Made by a program: the position numbers and the translations under genes
Notes under the pieces: model-generated
Seen by the model: only the letters and a program-made list of their open reading frames with translations
The model's database searches: none
Told to the model about the DNA's origin: nothing
Assembly: GCA_020848315.1 (NCBI GenBank)
Contig: JADLAH010000249.1
Coordinates: 1-9,956 of the forward strand
DNA: 9,956 nucleotides
Direction: 5' to 3'
Source of the DNA: Chitinophagales bacterium
Lineage (GTDB): Bacteria; Bacteroidota; Bacteroidia; Chitinophagales; JADIYW01
Part shown: positions 1 to 6,319 of the stretch, piece by piece
Layout of the letters: each line of letters begins with the position of its first letter
Position numbering within the stretch: position 1 is the first letter of the stretch

Positions 1-30
1 GATAACTGCACACAAAATGATTTGATTCAT
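1..30 (-). CDS. 5' end of an unidentified gene (runs off the left edge)
   Basis: Only ten codons are visible, reading MNQIILCAVI. The ATG overlaps the TGA of the upstream glycosyltransferase remnant as ATGA, and a GGAGG lies five bases before it, inside the last codons of that gene. This arrangement points to translational coupling and supports a real start. The hydrophobic beginning fits a membrane protein or signal peptide, but ten residues cannot identify a family. Because the upstream gene is broken, normal coupling of this gene may be disturbed. Confidence 0.5.
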   Translation of the reverse strand, partial: MNQIILCAVI

Positions 31-389
31 TCTTTCCTCCAGACTTTCTCTACCACAAAAGGCGCTCTTTTTCTGCTGGCATCCAACGTGCGCCACAGGT
101 ATTCCCCCAGGATACTCATTCCCATTGTTACCAGATTGCCAAATAATAACAACAGAAGCAGCGTGGTTTTATAGGCTCCGGAAAAACCGGAAAACAACAG
201 TACATACAGTGCAAATGGGATGGATAATGCCAGCACTGTGCCAGCGCTGTAAGTCAGCCACCGGATAGGGGTGTAGGAAAATGCTACGATAGTGTCTGCG
301 ACCAGTTTCGATTTCTTAGAGAATGTCCACTGTGATTTTCCTTTTTTTCGGCTCACGCGTGTAATCGGAACGGTTACATACGGAAAGCG
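27..389 (-). pseudogene. GT2 glycosyltransferase, C-terminal membrane part only
   Basis: This is the tail of a polyprenyl-phosphate glycosyltransferase of the GtrB/DPM1-like GT2 type. The frame can be read from about base 389 as [20 protein letters not shown], followed by [13 protein letters not shown], which resembles the conserved R..RKKGKSkWTFsKK stretch just after the catalytic domain. Two membrane helices follow (around ALSIPFALYVLLF and LLLLLLFGNLVTMGMSILG), then the usual YLWRT and a basic tail. About 120 residues are present where the family usually has roughly 310-330, so the whole nucleotide-sugar-binding domain is missing. Upstream the sequence changes abruptly into transposase orfB. 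A GTG at 356 would allow a 109-residue ORF, but that product could not be a working enzyme. The family call is confident; the donor and acceptor are unknown. Confidence 0.85.
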
Positions 390-1077
390 CAGCCAGGATA
401 TCTTCTCTGTAACTTCTGTTAAATCTTTCTATGTATGCGTTCTGTGTTGGTTTTCCAGGTTGGATGTATTTTATGTTGATATCCTGCTGTTTGCAGTAAT
501 CTGTGAGTGCATGGGATATAAATTCAGGTCCATTGTCACATCGTAGTTCCTGTGGCTTTCCATACTGTTCTATTAGCCTGTCCAAAGCTCTGCTGACACT
601 TATTCCGGAATGAGAATAATCTACCTCTATGCAGAGTGCCTGACGGTTGTAATCATCCAAGATATTCAATATCCTGACCTTTCTGCCATTGGTGAGGGTG
701 TCGTGCATAAAATCCATGCTCCACGTACAATTACGGGATGCTGGAACGTGCAGCGGTTCTTTTATTCGCTCAGGCAATCTCCGCTTGTGCTTCCTACGCT
801 TATTGAGTTTTAGCAGGTTATACACTCTTTTAACCCGCTTATGATTCCACTTAAACCCATCGTTGCGGAGTCGGTTAAAATAATACGGAAAGCCTCGCGT
901 CGACTTTTTCTCCGCCAGCTGTTGCAGTTGCTCTATGACCATGCTGTCGTCCTTTACAGAAGTGTAATAAAAAACAGATTTTGATAAGCCAATACTCTTA
1001 CAGGCTCTGGTGATACTTATCTCATAGGCTTGCTGGAGATAAGCGGCTATATGCTTACGATCGCCAGGCGCTACCAC
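316..1077 (-). pseudogene. IS3 transposase OrfB, C-terminally truncated and fused to foreign sequence
   Basis: This is the integrase-core (rve) transposase subunit. The three catalytic acidic residues are present: Asp122 in WSMDF, Asp181 in RCDNGPEF and Glu217 in NAYIERFNR. The last two are 35 residues apart, the DD(35)E spacing of the IS3 family. The N-terminal part is the usual helical HTH_21 region. Similarity ends at YREDILAA (about residue 230); the last 23 residues are out-of-frame glycosyltransferase sequence. A normal OrfB would continue about 50 more residues with a W-x-x-x-YN-x-x-RPH type segment. The GTG at 1077 could serve as an independent start, but in this family the frame is normally entered by -1 frameshifting from orfA. 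Activity is unlikely because the conserved C-terminus is lost. Confidence 0.88.
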
Positions 1078-1337
1078 TTTTTTGACAGCACATCCTTGAG
1101 CATCCGGTTATCCAGAGAGACTTCCGCATACATATGCTTTAACTTACGGTTCTCTTCCTCGAGCTCTTTCAGACGTTTAAGGTGTTCTCCATCCATACCG
1201 GAGTACTTCTTCTTCCAATTGTAAAACGTTTGGGTGTGGATACCCAACTCTCGGCTGATGTCTGCTACACTTCTGCCGGATTCCGCTTCTTTCAAGGCTT
1301 TCACAATCTGTGTTTCTGTGAATTTTGTCTTTTTCAT
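1071..1337 (-). CDS. IS3 transposase OrfA (HTH_Tnp_1), 88 aa
   Basis: This is the small DNA-binding subunit of the IS3 transposase. An N-terminal helix-turn-helix ([20 protein letters not shown] to about residue 40, with YNWKKKY after it) precedes a leucine-zipper-like coiled coil ([20 protein letters not shown]) and the conserved LKDVLSKKW ending of IS407-type OrfA. I chose the ATG at 1337 because the family consensus begins at MKKxKF; a TTG at 1364 would add nine residues (MEKHLNLTS) that do not look like family sequence. The gene ends with TAG at 1071, seven bases past the orfB GTG, and the frameshift heptamer lies just before the stop. It appears intact, and without a working OrfB it may act only as a DNA binder or inhibitor. 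Confidence 0.88.
   Translation of the reverse strand: MKKTKFTETQIVKALKEAESGRSVADISRELGIHTQTFYNWKKKYSGMDGEHLKRLKELEEENRKLKHMYAEVSLDNRMLKDVLSKKW
1077..1083 (-). other. Programmed -1 frameshift site A AAA AAG
   Basis: On the minus strand the orfA codons TCA AAA AAG TGG TAG contain the heptamer A AAA AAG in the right phase for -1 slippage. After slipping, reading continues GTG GTA GCG CCT, which is the orfB frame. This is the classic IS3-family signal for making the OrfAB fusion transposase. I did not find a convincing downstream stimulatory stem-loop by eye. Confidence 0.85.
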
Positions 1338-1376
1338 ACTGGTTAAATTTAGGTGTTTTTCCAATTTTTAACCAGT
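1338..1376. repeat. Ten-base inverted repeat in the IS leader
   Basis: ACTGGTTAAA at 1338-1347 is exactly complementary to TTTAACCAGT at 1367-1376, with a 19-base loop. The repeat sits between the IS terminus and the orfA ATG, directly touching the start codon. It could form a leader hairpin limiting translation driven from outside the element, or be an operator or transposase site. The match is seen directly; the role is inferred. Confidence 0.6.
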
Positions 1377-1398
1377 CCGGATTTTGGGGATATTTACA

Positions 1399-1495
1399 GG
1401 GTATTTAATTGTTTGATTCTTTTTTAAATTTGAGATTTGGATTATTGATTTCTTAAGTTCAAGTAATAAATGCAATTAAAAGTAATAGAATATAC
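1399..1495. other. AT-rich gap between the SxtJ gene and the insertion sequence
   Basis: These 97 bases separate the end of the carbamoyltransferase operon from the IS terminus. I see no ORF, no clear terminator hairpin and no recognisable promoter. The operon may originally have continued here into the glycosyltransferase whose tail lies beyond the IS. Confidence 0.5.
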
Positions 1496-1828
1496 CTACC
1501 ATAGTTTTGTGAATACAGTTTCCCCCGATGTCTCTATGTATGGTTTTTTTGATAACGCACTCCGTTGTCTTTTTTGTAACAGAAAGCCGATGGGGATAAT
1601 CACCAGTGAAAATAAAAAACTGAATAGGATAGTTTTTATTATATCACCAATAACAGAAAGAATTGTGTTGAGTGAACTAATGTATTTTTTTCGTGCTGCC
1701 GGGAAAGCCAGCAATAACAAGAGGAAACCAACGAAGTAAAATAGCCATGTTTTGTGGAAATACCAGCCCATGGCAGAAAATACCAGTAGCTGAATGATGA
1801 TTTCTTTATTTTCTTTGATTGTCTTCAT
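1496..1828 (-). CDS. SxtJ-family membrane protein, 110 aa
   Basis: A small integral membrane protein of the SxtJ type, named after the saxitoxin cluster gene beside the carbamoyltransferase SxtI. The start is the ATG at 1828 (MKTIKENKEIIIQLLVFSAM), which shares its A with the TGA of the upstream 50-residue gene (TGATG). An apparent longer start at 1945 is false: it reads the upstream gene out of frame. Hydrophobic segments lie at about residues 10-24, 28-44 and 60-84, and the polar tail ends near ETVFTKLW, as SxtJ proteins usually end in a short aromatic-containing tail. The protein is of unknown biochemical function; its steady association with O-carbamoyltransferases suggests an accessory or membrane-docking role. 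The length is normal, so the downstream IS has not cut it. Confidence 0.8.
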   Translation of the reverse strand: MKTIKENKEIIIQLLVFSAMGWYFHKTWLFYFVGFLLLLLAFPAARKKYISSLNTILSVIGDIIKTILFSFLFSLVIIPIGFLLQKRQRSALSKKPYIETSGETVFTKLW

Positions 1829-1980
1829 CAGAAAATGGAATAAATAAAAGGACTGACAGCGGTAGAGCCGCCAAATGCAATCAACAGGGAAATCAGTACT
1901 AATGAAAAGAGCACCGGAAACAGCCACCACTGTTTTCTTTCCCATAGGAATTGGATTAAATCTTTAATGAGTTCCCACAT
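1828..1980 (-). CDS. DUF5989/SxtK-like small membrane protein, 50 aa
   Basis: This short gene is hidden under a longer out-of-frame ORF. It reads MWELIKDLIQFLWERKQWWL and then one strongly hydrophobic segment (FPVLFSLVLISLLIAF, residues 21-36), ending GGSTAVSPFIYSIF. The MWELIKDLxxFLWERKKWWL opening, one helix and a GGS...PFIYSIF end are what I know as DUF5989, the family of SxtK next to SxtJ in saxitoxin clusters. The ATG at 1980 lies inside the SGNH gene, overlapping its end by 17 bases, and the stop overlaps the SxtJ start. Such packing implies coupled translation and a fixed ratio of the products. The amphipathic Trp-rich N-terminus followed by a single helix would suit a subunit or partner of SxtJ in the inner membrane; that is inference. 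The function is unknown. Confidence 0.88.
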   Translation of the reverse strand: MWELIKDLIQFLWERKQWWLFPVLFSLVLISLLIAFGGSTAVSPFIYSIF

Positions 1981-3160
1981 AATGTTTACTTATAACGTGA
2001 CGAGCTATAATCTCTGCGGCTAATTTATAACCTTTTGTATTAAAATGTTCATCTTTTTCCCAGTAATATACAGACAGACTGTCTCGATGGATATATTTCA
2101 GTGAAAAAGAATCTGCAAGATTTATCTCTGGTTTTAAATATTTTGGTAGTGTTTTAGGGTAAGTGTTTGGGATGGGATTTCCCTCCAGCTCACCTTTAGA
2201 TGGAATGTATACCAATATTAATTGCTGACCAGCCTCGTGTAAACTATTGCGAAATCGTTGTATCTCTATATTTAAGTAATCCATTAGCTTAATCCACTTG
2301 TTTGAGGTAATGCTATCCTCTAATTCCAAATTTTCATACTTTGAAGAATTTAAGTATATAGATCTGTAAATATGACTAAGTGCAAATGCATATTCCCCTA
2401 TGGGGAGTACTCCGTTGTTTTGCATGATATCAATATCAGGTAGGTCATTAGGGAAAACTAATAAGATGACTAAATCAGCTTTGTGTTTTGAGAGGATTCT
2501 ATTGTGAGAATTAATTTCATATATTGGATTGGAGCCGTTTATACCTGCGTTTATCACCGATATTTTCTTATTCGGAAAGCTTGCGGAGAGTTGTTTCTGT
2601 AGTTGCACGGGCAGAGTCTCCGATTCTTTAGCTCCAACTCCTTCCGCATAGGAATCGCCTAGTACGATTATCCTGTATTCATTCGTGGATTTTTGTACAG
2701 AAGGCAAAAAACCTCTTAATCCCAACTTATTGTATTGGTGTGTAATGTTGAATTCTTCTCTCTTTATTTGTTGGCTGGATTTAGGTTGATAGAAATCAGT
2801 ATAAGTAAATCTAGCTTGTTTAAAACCTATCTTGTTTACTAAAGATTGTATTTCTTTTCTTTTATATTCTGATAGATATATGAATACTTCATTCTCAGAC
2901 CATGAGTTTAATGGTTTGAAAATAAATAAAAGCAAAAACTCCAAGATAATAAGGATAATAAAGATACTTTTAATATTGTGCCTGATAATCTTATTTTGAT
3001 TTTCTCTGAAAATACCATCTGATATAAACGTACAAAGTTTATACAGAAAAAAATACAGCAGGCAAGTGCCGACAAAAGTAGATATGCCGTATTTATACAG
3101 CATATAGATGTGGAGAATAGACACAATAGTAAGTCCGGTGTAAAATAAACGCTTTTTCAT
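1964..3160 (-). CDS. Membrane-anchored SGNH/GDSL-family hydrolase, 398 aa
   Basis: An SGNH-fold enzyme, the family of esterases and O-acyl transferases acting on sugars and lipids. I use the ATG at 3160 (MKKRLFYTGLTIVSIL), which overlaps the carbamoyltransferase stop as ATGA; an upstream start at 3241 would lie inside that gene and gives unlikely sequence. The N-terminus has about three membrane helices (residues 5-22, 25-45, 62-81), so the catalytic domain probably faces the periplasm. The catalytic blocks are present: GDSYAEG with Ser170, NAGINGS with Gly206 and Asn208, PND with Asn238, and DEHFN with Asp370 and His372. The D-x-H-x-N end resembles alginate-type AlgJ/AlgX SGNH domains more than the classic DxxH. 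The region is visibly richer in A+T than the carbamoyltransferase upstream. The role is probably removing or adding an acyl group on the operon's product; the substrate is unknown. Confidence 0.85.
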   Translation of the reverse strand: MKKRLFYTGLTIVSILHIYMLYKYGISTFVGTCLLYFFLYKLCTFISDGIFRENQNKIIRHNIKSIFIILIILEFLLLFIFKPLNSWSENEVFIYLSEYKRKEIQSLVNKIGFKQARFTYTDFYQPKSSQQIKREEFNITHQYNKLGLRGFLPSVQKSTNEYRIIVLGDSYAEGVGAKESETLPVQLQKQLSASFPNKKISVINAGINGSNPIYEINSHNRILSKHKADLVILLVFPNDLPDIDIMQNNGVLPIGEYAFALSHIYRSIYLNSSKYENLELEDSITSNKWIKLMDYLNIEIQRFRNSLHEAGQQLILVYIPSKGELEGNPIPNTYPKTLPKYLKPEINLADSFSLKYIHRDSLSVYYWEKDEHFNTKGYKLAAEIIARHVISKHYVGTH

Positions 3161-4959
3161 TTGTAGAAGATACAGTTGCCAATGACCAGAACATCCATGC
3201 CGGTTTTTATAAAACATTGATAGGCATCCGCAGGTGTACATACGATGGGTTCATCTTTTACATTAAAGCTGGTATTGACGAGCATGCCGCATCCCGTTTG
3301 TTGTTTAAAGGTATAGATTAACTGATAGAACAAAGGATGTTGTGATTGATTAACCGTTTGTATGCGGGCACTCATATCCACATGTGTAACAGCCGGGAAA
3401 GCAGATTTGATAGTGTATAGCTTTTCATTCATAGATAAATCGGTATAGTGCTCCGGCAACGGACATCGATATTCTTTTTTTATGGGATGAACCTGCAGCA
3501 TGTAAGGAGAGGTGCCTGTCATTTCAAAATATGCTTGTACATCTTCTTCCAGTACGGCCGGTGCAAATGGCCGGAAGGATTCCCTGTTTTTAATGGCAAG
3601 ATTAAGGTGCTTCTGCATCTCCGGATGCCGGGCATCCGCCAGTATACTGCGATTCCCCAAGGCGCGTGGTCCAAATTCCATCCGCCCCTGAAACCAACCT
3701 ATTACCTTACCTTCGGCAATATGCCGCGCTGTTTTCTCACATAGTTCCTGTTCATCCGCACATAGATAAAATTGCGGGTGTGATTGCTGTATGACAGCGA
3801 CTTCATCGGGTGAGAATGCACTTCCCAGCAGACTGTTTTGCATCGCGTCGGGCAGGATGATTGTTCTTTCCTGCTTGAAATGAATATGATAGGCGGCTAA
3901 CGCGGCACCGATAGCCCCACCGGCATCTCCGCCTGCCGGCTGTATAAATATTTCCTTGAATAAACCACTGTCTTTGAGGATGCCGTTAATCACACTGTTC
4001 AGTGCAACGCCACCCGCCAGACAAAGATATTCGGAACTCGTAATGCGTTTTAATTCCTTACACAGGAGCAGAACCGCTTTTTCGGTCACTTTCTGGAATG
4101 CATACGCGAAATTGCAGTGTTGCTGGGTCAGCGGTTCCTCAGTTGCTCTCTTCTGTAGCCCGAAAAGTTGCAGCCAAACCTTGTCGTCTACCATCCGCAA
4201 AGCATGCATATAGGTGAAGTGGTCGGTTATCAATTTATAACTTCCGTCTTCGTGAATATGAATCAGGTCTTTTTCTATGATCCGTATGTATTCCTGTGTT
4301 TCCGGATGTTCCGGCTGCCCATATGCAGCGAGTCCCATTACTTTATATTCATCGCTGTTGACCTTGAATCCCAGATAATAGGTGGCAGCGGAATACAATA
4401 GTCCTAAGGAATGCGGGAAGTGGATTTCCCGAAGTGTCGTAATATTGTTCCGGCAGCCCTGTGCCAGAGAGGTAGTAGCGTATTCTCCTACGCCATCTGT
4501 CGTCAGGATGGCGGCCTCCGTAAATCCGGAACAGAAGAACGCTGATGCTGCGTGTGATAAGTGGTGTTCGGAGAAAAGCAGGGCCACTTGTTTCTTCTGA
4601 AAACTGTCGTCAATATCTTTCAGCGCGCTGTAAATGTTTTGTTTGATAAACAGTTTTTCCTTGCTCCATACCTGCATGGCCTGCACAAATGAGCGCAATC
4701 CTTTGGGGGCATGCATCAGATAAGTGTGGAGTAGTCGTTCCAGTTTCAGGAATGGTTTTTCATAATAGACGATGGCATCCACATCCTGCAAGCGGATACC
4801 GGTATATTCCATACAGGCAGCGATGGCTTTGCCGGGAAATGAAGCATCATTTTTTATCCTGGAATACCGCTCTTCCTGTGCGGCAAACAGTATCTTTCCG
4901 TTTTCTGTCAGGCAGACGGCAGCATCATGATAATAGGCGGAAATGCCGAGAATTTTCAA
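3157..4959 (-). CDS. O-carbamoyltransferase of the NodU/CmcH/SxtI family, 600 aa
   Basis: Enzymes of this family transfer a carbamoyl group from carbamoyl phosphate, through carbamoyl-adenylate, to a hydroxyl of a sugar, antibiotic or toxin. The full architecture is present. The N-terminal Kae1-like domain opens MKILGISAYYHDAA with AAQEERYSRIKND, has the metal-site region EHHLSH at residues 131-136 and the nucleotide-loop TTDGVGEY near 153-160. The C-terminal YrdC-like domain has GRMEFGPRALGNRS and, near the end, NTSFNVKDEPIVCTP. The length is normal for the family. The start is TTG, forced by the family consensus and by an in-frame stop just upstream; no ATG is available. It heads an overlapping operon with an SGNH hydrolase, DUF5989 and SxtJ proteins, so the target is likely at or near the membrane. 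The acceptor cannot be told from sequence. Confidence 0.93.
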   Translation of the reverse strand: MKILGISAYYHDAAVCLTENGKILFAAQEERYSRIKNDASFPGKAIAACMEYTGIRLQDVDAIVYYEKPFLKLERLLHTYLMHAPKGLRSFVQAMQVWSKEKLFIKQNIYSALKDIDDSFQKKQVALLFSEHHLSHAASAFFCSGFTEAAILTTDGVGEYATTSLAQGCRNNITTLREIHFPHSLGLLYSAATYYLGFKVNSDEYKVMGLAAYGQPEHPETQEYIRIIEKDLIHIHEDGSYKLITDHFTYMHALRMVDDKVWLQLFGLQKRATEEPLTQQHCNFAYAFQKVTEKAVLLLCKELKRITSSEYLCLAGGVALNSVINGILKDSGLFKEIFIQPAGGDAGGAIGAALAAYHIHFKQERTIILPDAMQNSLLGSAFSPDEVAVIQQSHPQFYLCADEQELCEKTARHIAEGKVIGWFQGRMEFGPRALGNRSILADARHPEMQKHLNLAIKNRESFRPFAPAVLEEDVQAYFEMTGTSPYMLQVHPIKKEYRCPLPEHYTDLSMNEKLYTIKSAFPAVTHVDMSARIQTVNQSQHPLFYQLIYTFKQQTGCGMLVNTSFNVKDEPIVCTPADAYQCFIKTGMDVLVIGNCIFYK

Positions 4960-5035
4960 CAGAAATAAATTTTAACCATAAATTTAAGTATTTTGTATGC
5001 AATAACAGTATTACACAGATAATAAAATCACAGGC
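4960..5035. promoter_or_regulatory. Short AT-rich divergent promoter region
   Basis: Only 76 bases separate two diverging genes, so promoters for both the carbamoyltransferase operon and the second SGNH gene should lie here. I see TATTTTG at 4989-4995 on the plus strand, one base short of the Bacteroidota -7 consensus TAnnTTTG, without a clear -33 element. No exact boxes can be assigned. Both genes begin with TTG codons, and neither has a recognisable Shine-Dalgarno sequence. Confidence 0.35.
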
Positions 5036-6319
5036 TTGAAATCAGTACGTCCGTATATCATTTTATTTTTGCTGACCAATATAGCGATAGGCTATGTAAC
5101 GCCTGTCATGTTCAGTTTTAAAAGCAATTTCTTTCCGATATACTATTATGTGCTGCGCGCAGTACTCATCCTGATTGCGCTGGCTTGTCTGCCGGCAATG
5201 ATACAGCCCGTAATCAGGCAGCAGAAATCCGGAGATAAAAAGCGTGGAGCGAGTTGGGCCGTCTTAGCGATGTTGCTGATAGTGTTTTATATGGCCGAAC
5301 TTTTCCTGACCTTTTATCCGGAAACAAATGGAAAAAATGATACGTATTGTTCCAAAACCTGGCAATATTATTATTGGAAACTGAATTATCAGGGCTTCCG
5401 GGACAAAGACTTCAGGGATTTATCTGCAGAGCGGAAACCAGCGATGGTGTTTGCCGGAGATTCCTATACGGAAGGACACGGTATAAAAAATCCGGAAGAC
5501 AGAGTTTCTGATATTATCCGCAGACAGTTTCCGGATTATACTATCTACAATGTCGGGAAAAACGGCATGAATATCCTGGATGAAATTGATTTGATTACCC
5601 ATATGCCGGTCACGCCCGAAATCATTGTATTGCAGACATGCTCCAATGACTGGGATTACCTGCAGGAACGACTGCCTGTTGTCCGCTCATCATCCGGTAT
5701 GTTACATGCAGCTGCTGACGGTGCCTGGCTGACAAAATATTATATTGTTTTTGATTATCTCGCCTCCAAATGGGGAAATCTTGTACAGCGTTTGTTTGAA
5801 CAACGGCTGGATGATTCGTCGGTGGAAAAATTATATGCGGCATTCCGACTGTCACCGGAAAATTATACCGATAGCCGGCAGGTCGTGGAGATTTTTCGAC
5901 ATTGTATGCAATATACCCGCTTGCCGCAGGATTCTGTCCCGCATGTTTTATTTGATATGTTTAAGGAACACAATCCATCCCTCAGGGTGATGGCGGATAC
6001 GGCCTTGTTTGCCGATTATCTGGATAAATTAGTTTATCTGGATGGCTTTTGTAAACAACGCAATATTCATTTGTTGATAGTGCCCTACCCGGAAATGGAT
6101 AAGTTTTCCATGGCTGTTTCGGCCGGCTATATAAATAAATATCTGTGTGGGTTGATGCGAGCCAGAAACCTGGACTGTCTGGATATTTATCCTGCTTTAA
6201 AGAAGGCTGAATTGCCGTCTTATACCGTGAACAGATATGATAACCATATTAATGAAGCGGCATCTCGTGTCGTGGCTGCTGAGATTGCCAAATATTGCAA
6301 GCCTTATTTTGATAATTGA
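5036..6319 (+). CDS. Second membrane-anchored SGNH/GDSL-family protein, 427 aa
   Basis: An SGNH-fold protein with a membrane anchor. Helices lie at about residues 6-27, 36-58 and 73-93, followed by a linker (YYWKLNYQGFRDKDF) and the catalytic domain. The blocks are GDSYTEG with Ser143, NVGKNG with Gly174 and Asn176, SND with Asn204, and DNHIN with Asp402 and His404. This D-x-H-x-N form matches the SGNH protein across the carbamoyltransferase, yet the two proteins are otherwise poorly alike. The start is a TTG: the frame upstream has no ATG before a stop at 5003, and the next Met (residue 25) would delete the first helix. It is transcribed away from the carbamoyltransferase from a shared 76-base gap and overlaps the GT32 gene tail to tail by 16 bases. 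It may act on the same product as the operon, as an O-acyl transferase or esterase; that is inferred from position. Confidence 0.82.
   Translation: MKSVRPYIILFLLTNIAIGYVTPVMFSFKSNFFPIYYYVLRAVLILIALACLPAMIQPVIRQQKSGDKKRGASWAVLAMLLIVFYMAELFLTFYPETNGKNDTYCSKTWQYYYWKLNYQGFRDKDFRDLSAERKPAMVFAGDSYTEGHGIKNPEDRVSDIIRRQFPDYTIYNVGKNGMNILDEIDLITHMPVTPEIIVLQTCSNDWDYLQERLPVVRSSSGMLHAAADGAWLTKYYIVFDYLASKWGNLVQRLFEQRLDDSSVEKLYAAFRLSPENYTDSRQVVEIFRHCMQYTRLPQDSVPHVLFDMFKEHNPSLRVMADTALFADYLDKLVYLDGFCKQRNIHLLIVPYPEMDKFSMAVSAGYINKYLCGLMRARNLDCLDIYPALKKAELPSYTVNRYDNHINEAASRVVAAEIAKYCKPYFDN

Larger units (their letters stand above)
390..1398 (-). mobile_element. IS3-family (IS407-like) insertion sequence, one end missing
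   Basis: The element carries orfA and orfB in the order and overlap typical of IS3. The upstream end can be placed at 1398: read on the minus strand, the sequence there starts TGTAAATATCCCCAAAATCC, beginning with the TG expected of IS3 termini, and lies about 60 bases before the orfA ATG. The other end, with its inverted repeat and the last 45-50 codons of orfB, is absent; orfB runs straight into a glycosyltransferase fragment near 388-393. The target duplication therefore cannot be checked. The subgroup call rests on the orfA ending in LKDVLSKKW and on the orfB start, both resembling IS407-group proteins as I know them. With one end lost, the copy should be unable to transpose by itself. Confidence 0.85.

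Noticed and set aside
292..813. Plus-strand ORFs opposite the transposase (292-546, 610-813)
   Set aside because: They have no family similarity and are antisense to clear transposase coding sequence.
1496..1945. A 149-codon minus-strand ORF as one protein
   Set aside because: Its first 39 codons read the 50-residue DUF5989-like gene out of frame; only the part from 1828 onward looks like a real protein.
3161..3241. An upstream start at 3241 for the SGNH gene
   Set aside because: It lies inside the carbamoyltransferase gene and adds 27 residues rich in Cys and His that do not look like an N-terminus; the ATGA-overlapping start at 3160 is better.
4168..4600. Plus-strand ORFs opposite the carbamoyltransferase
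   Set aside because: They are shadows of a strongly conserved gene on the minus strand.
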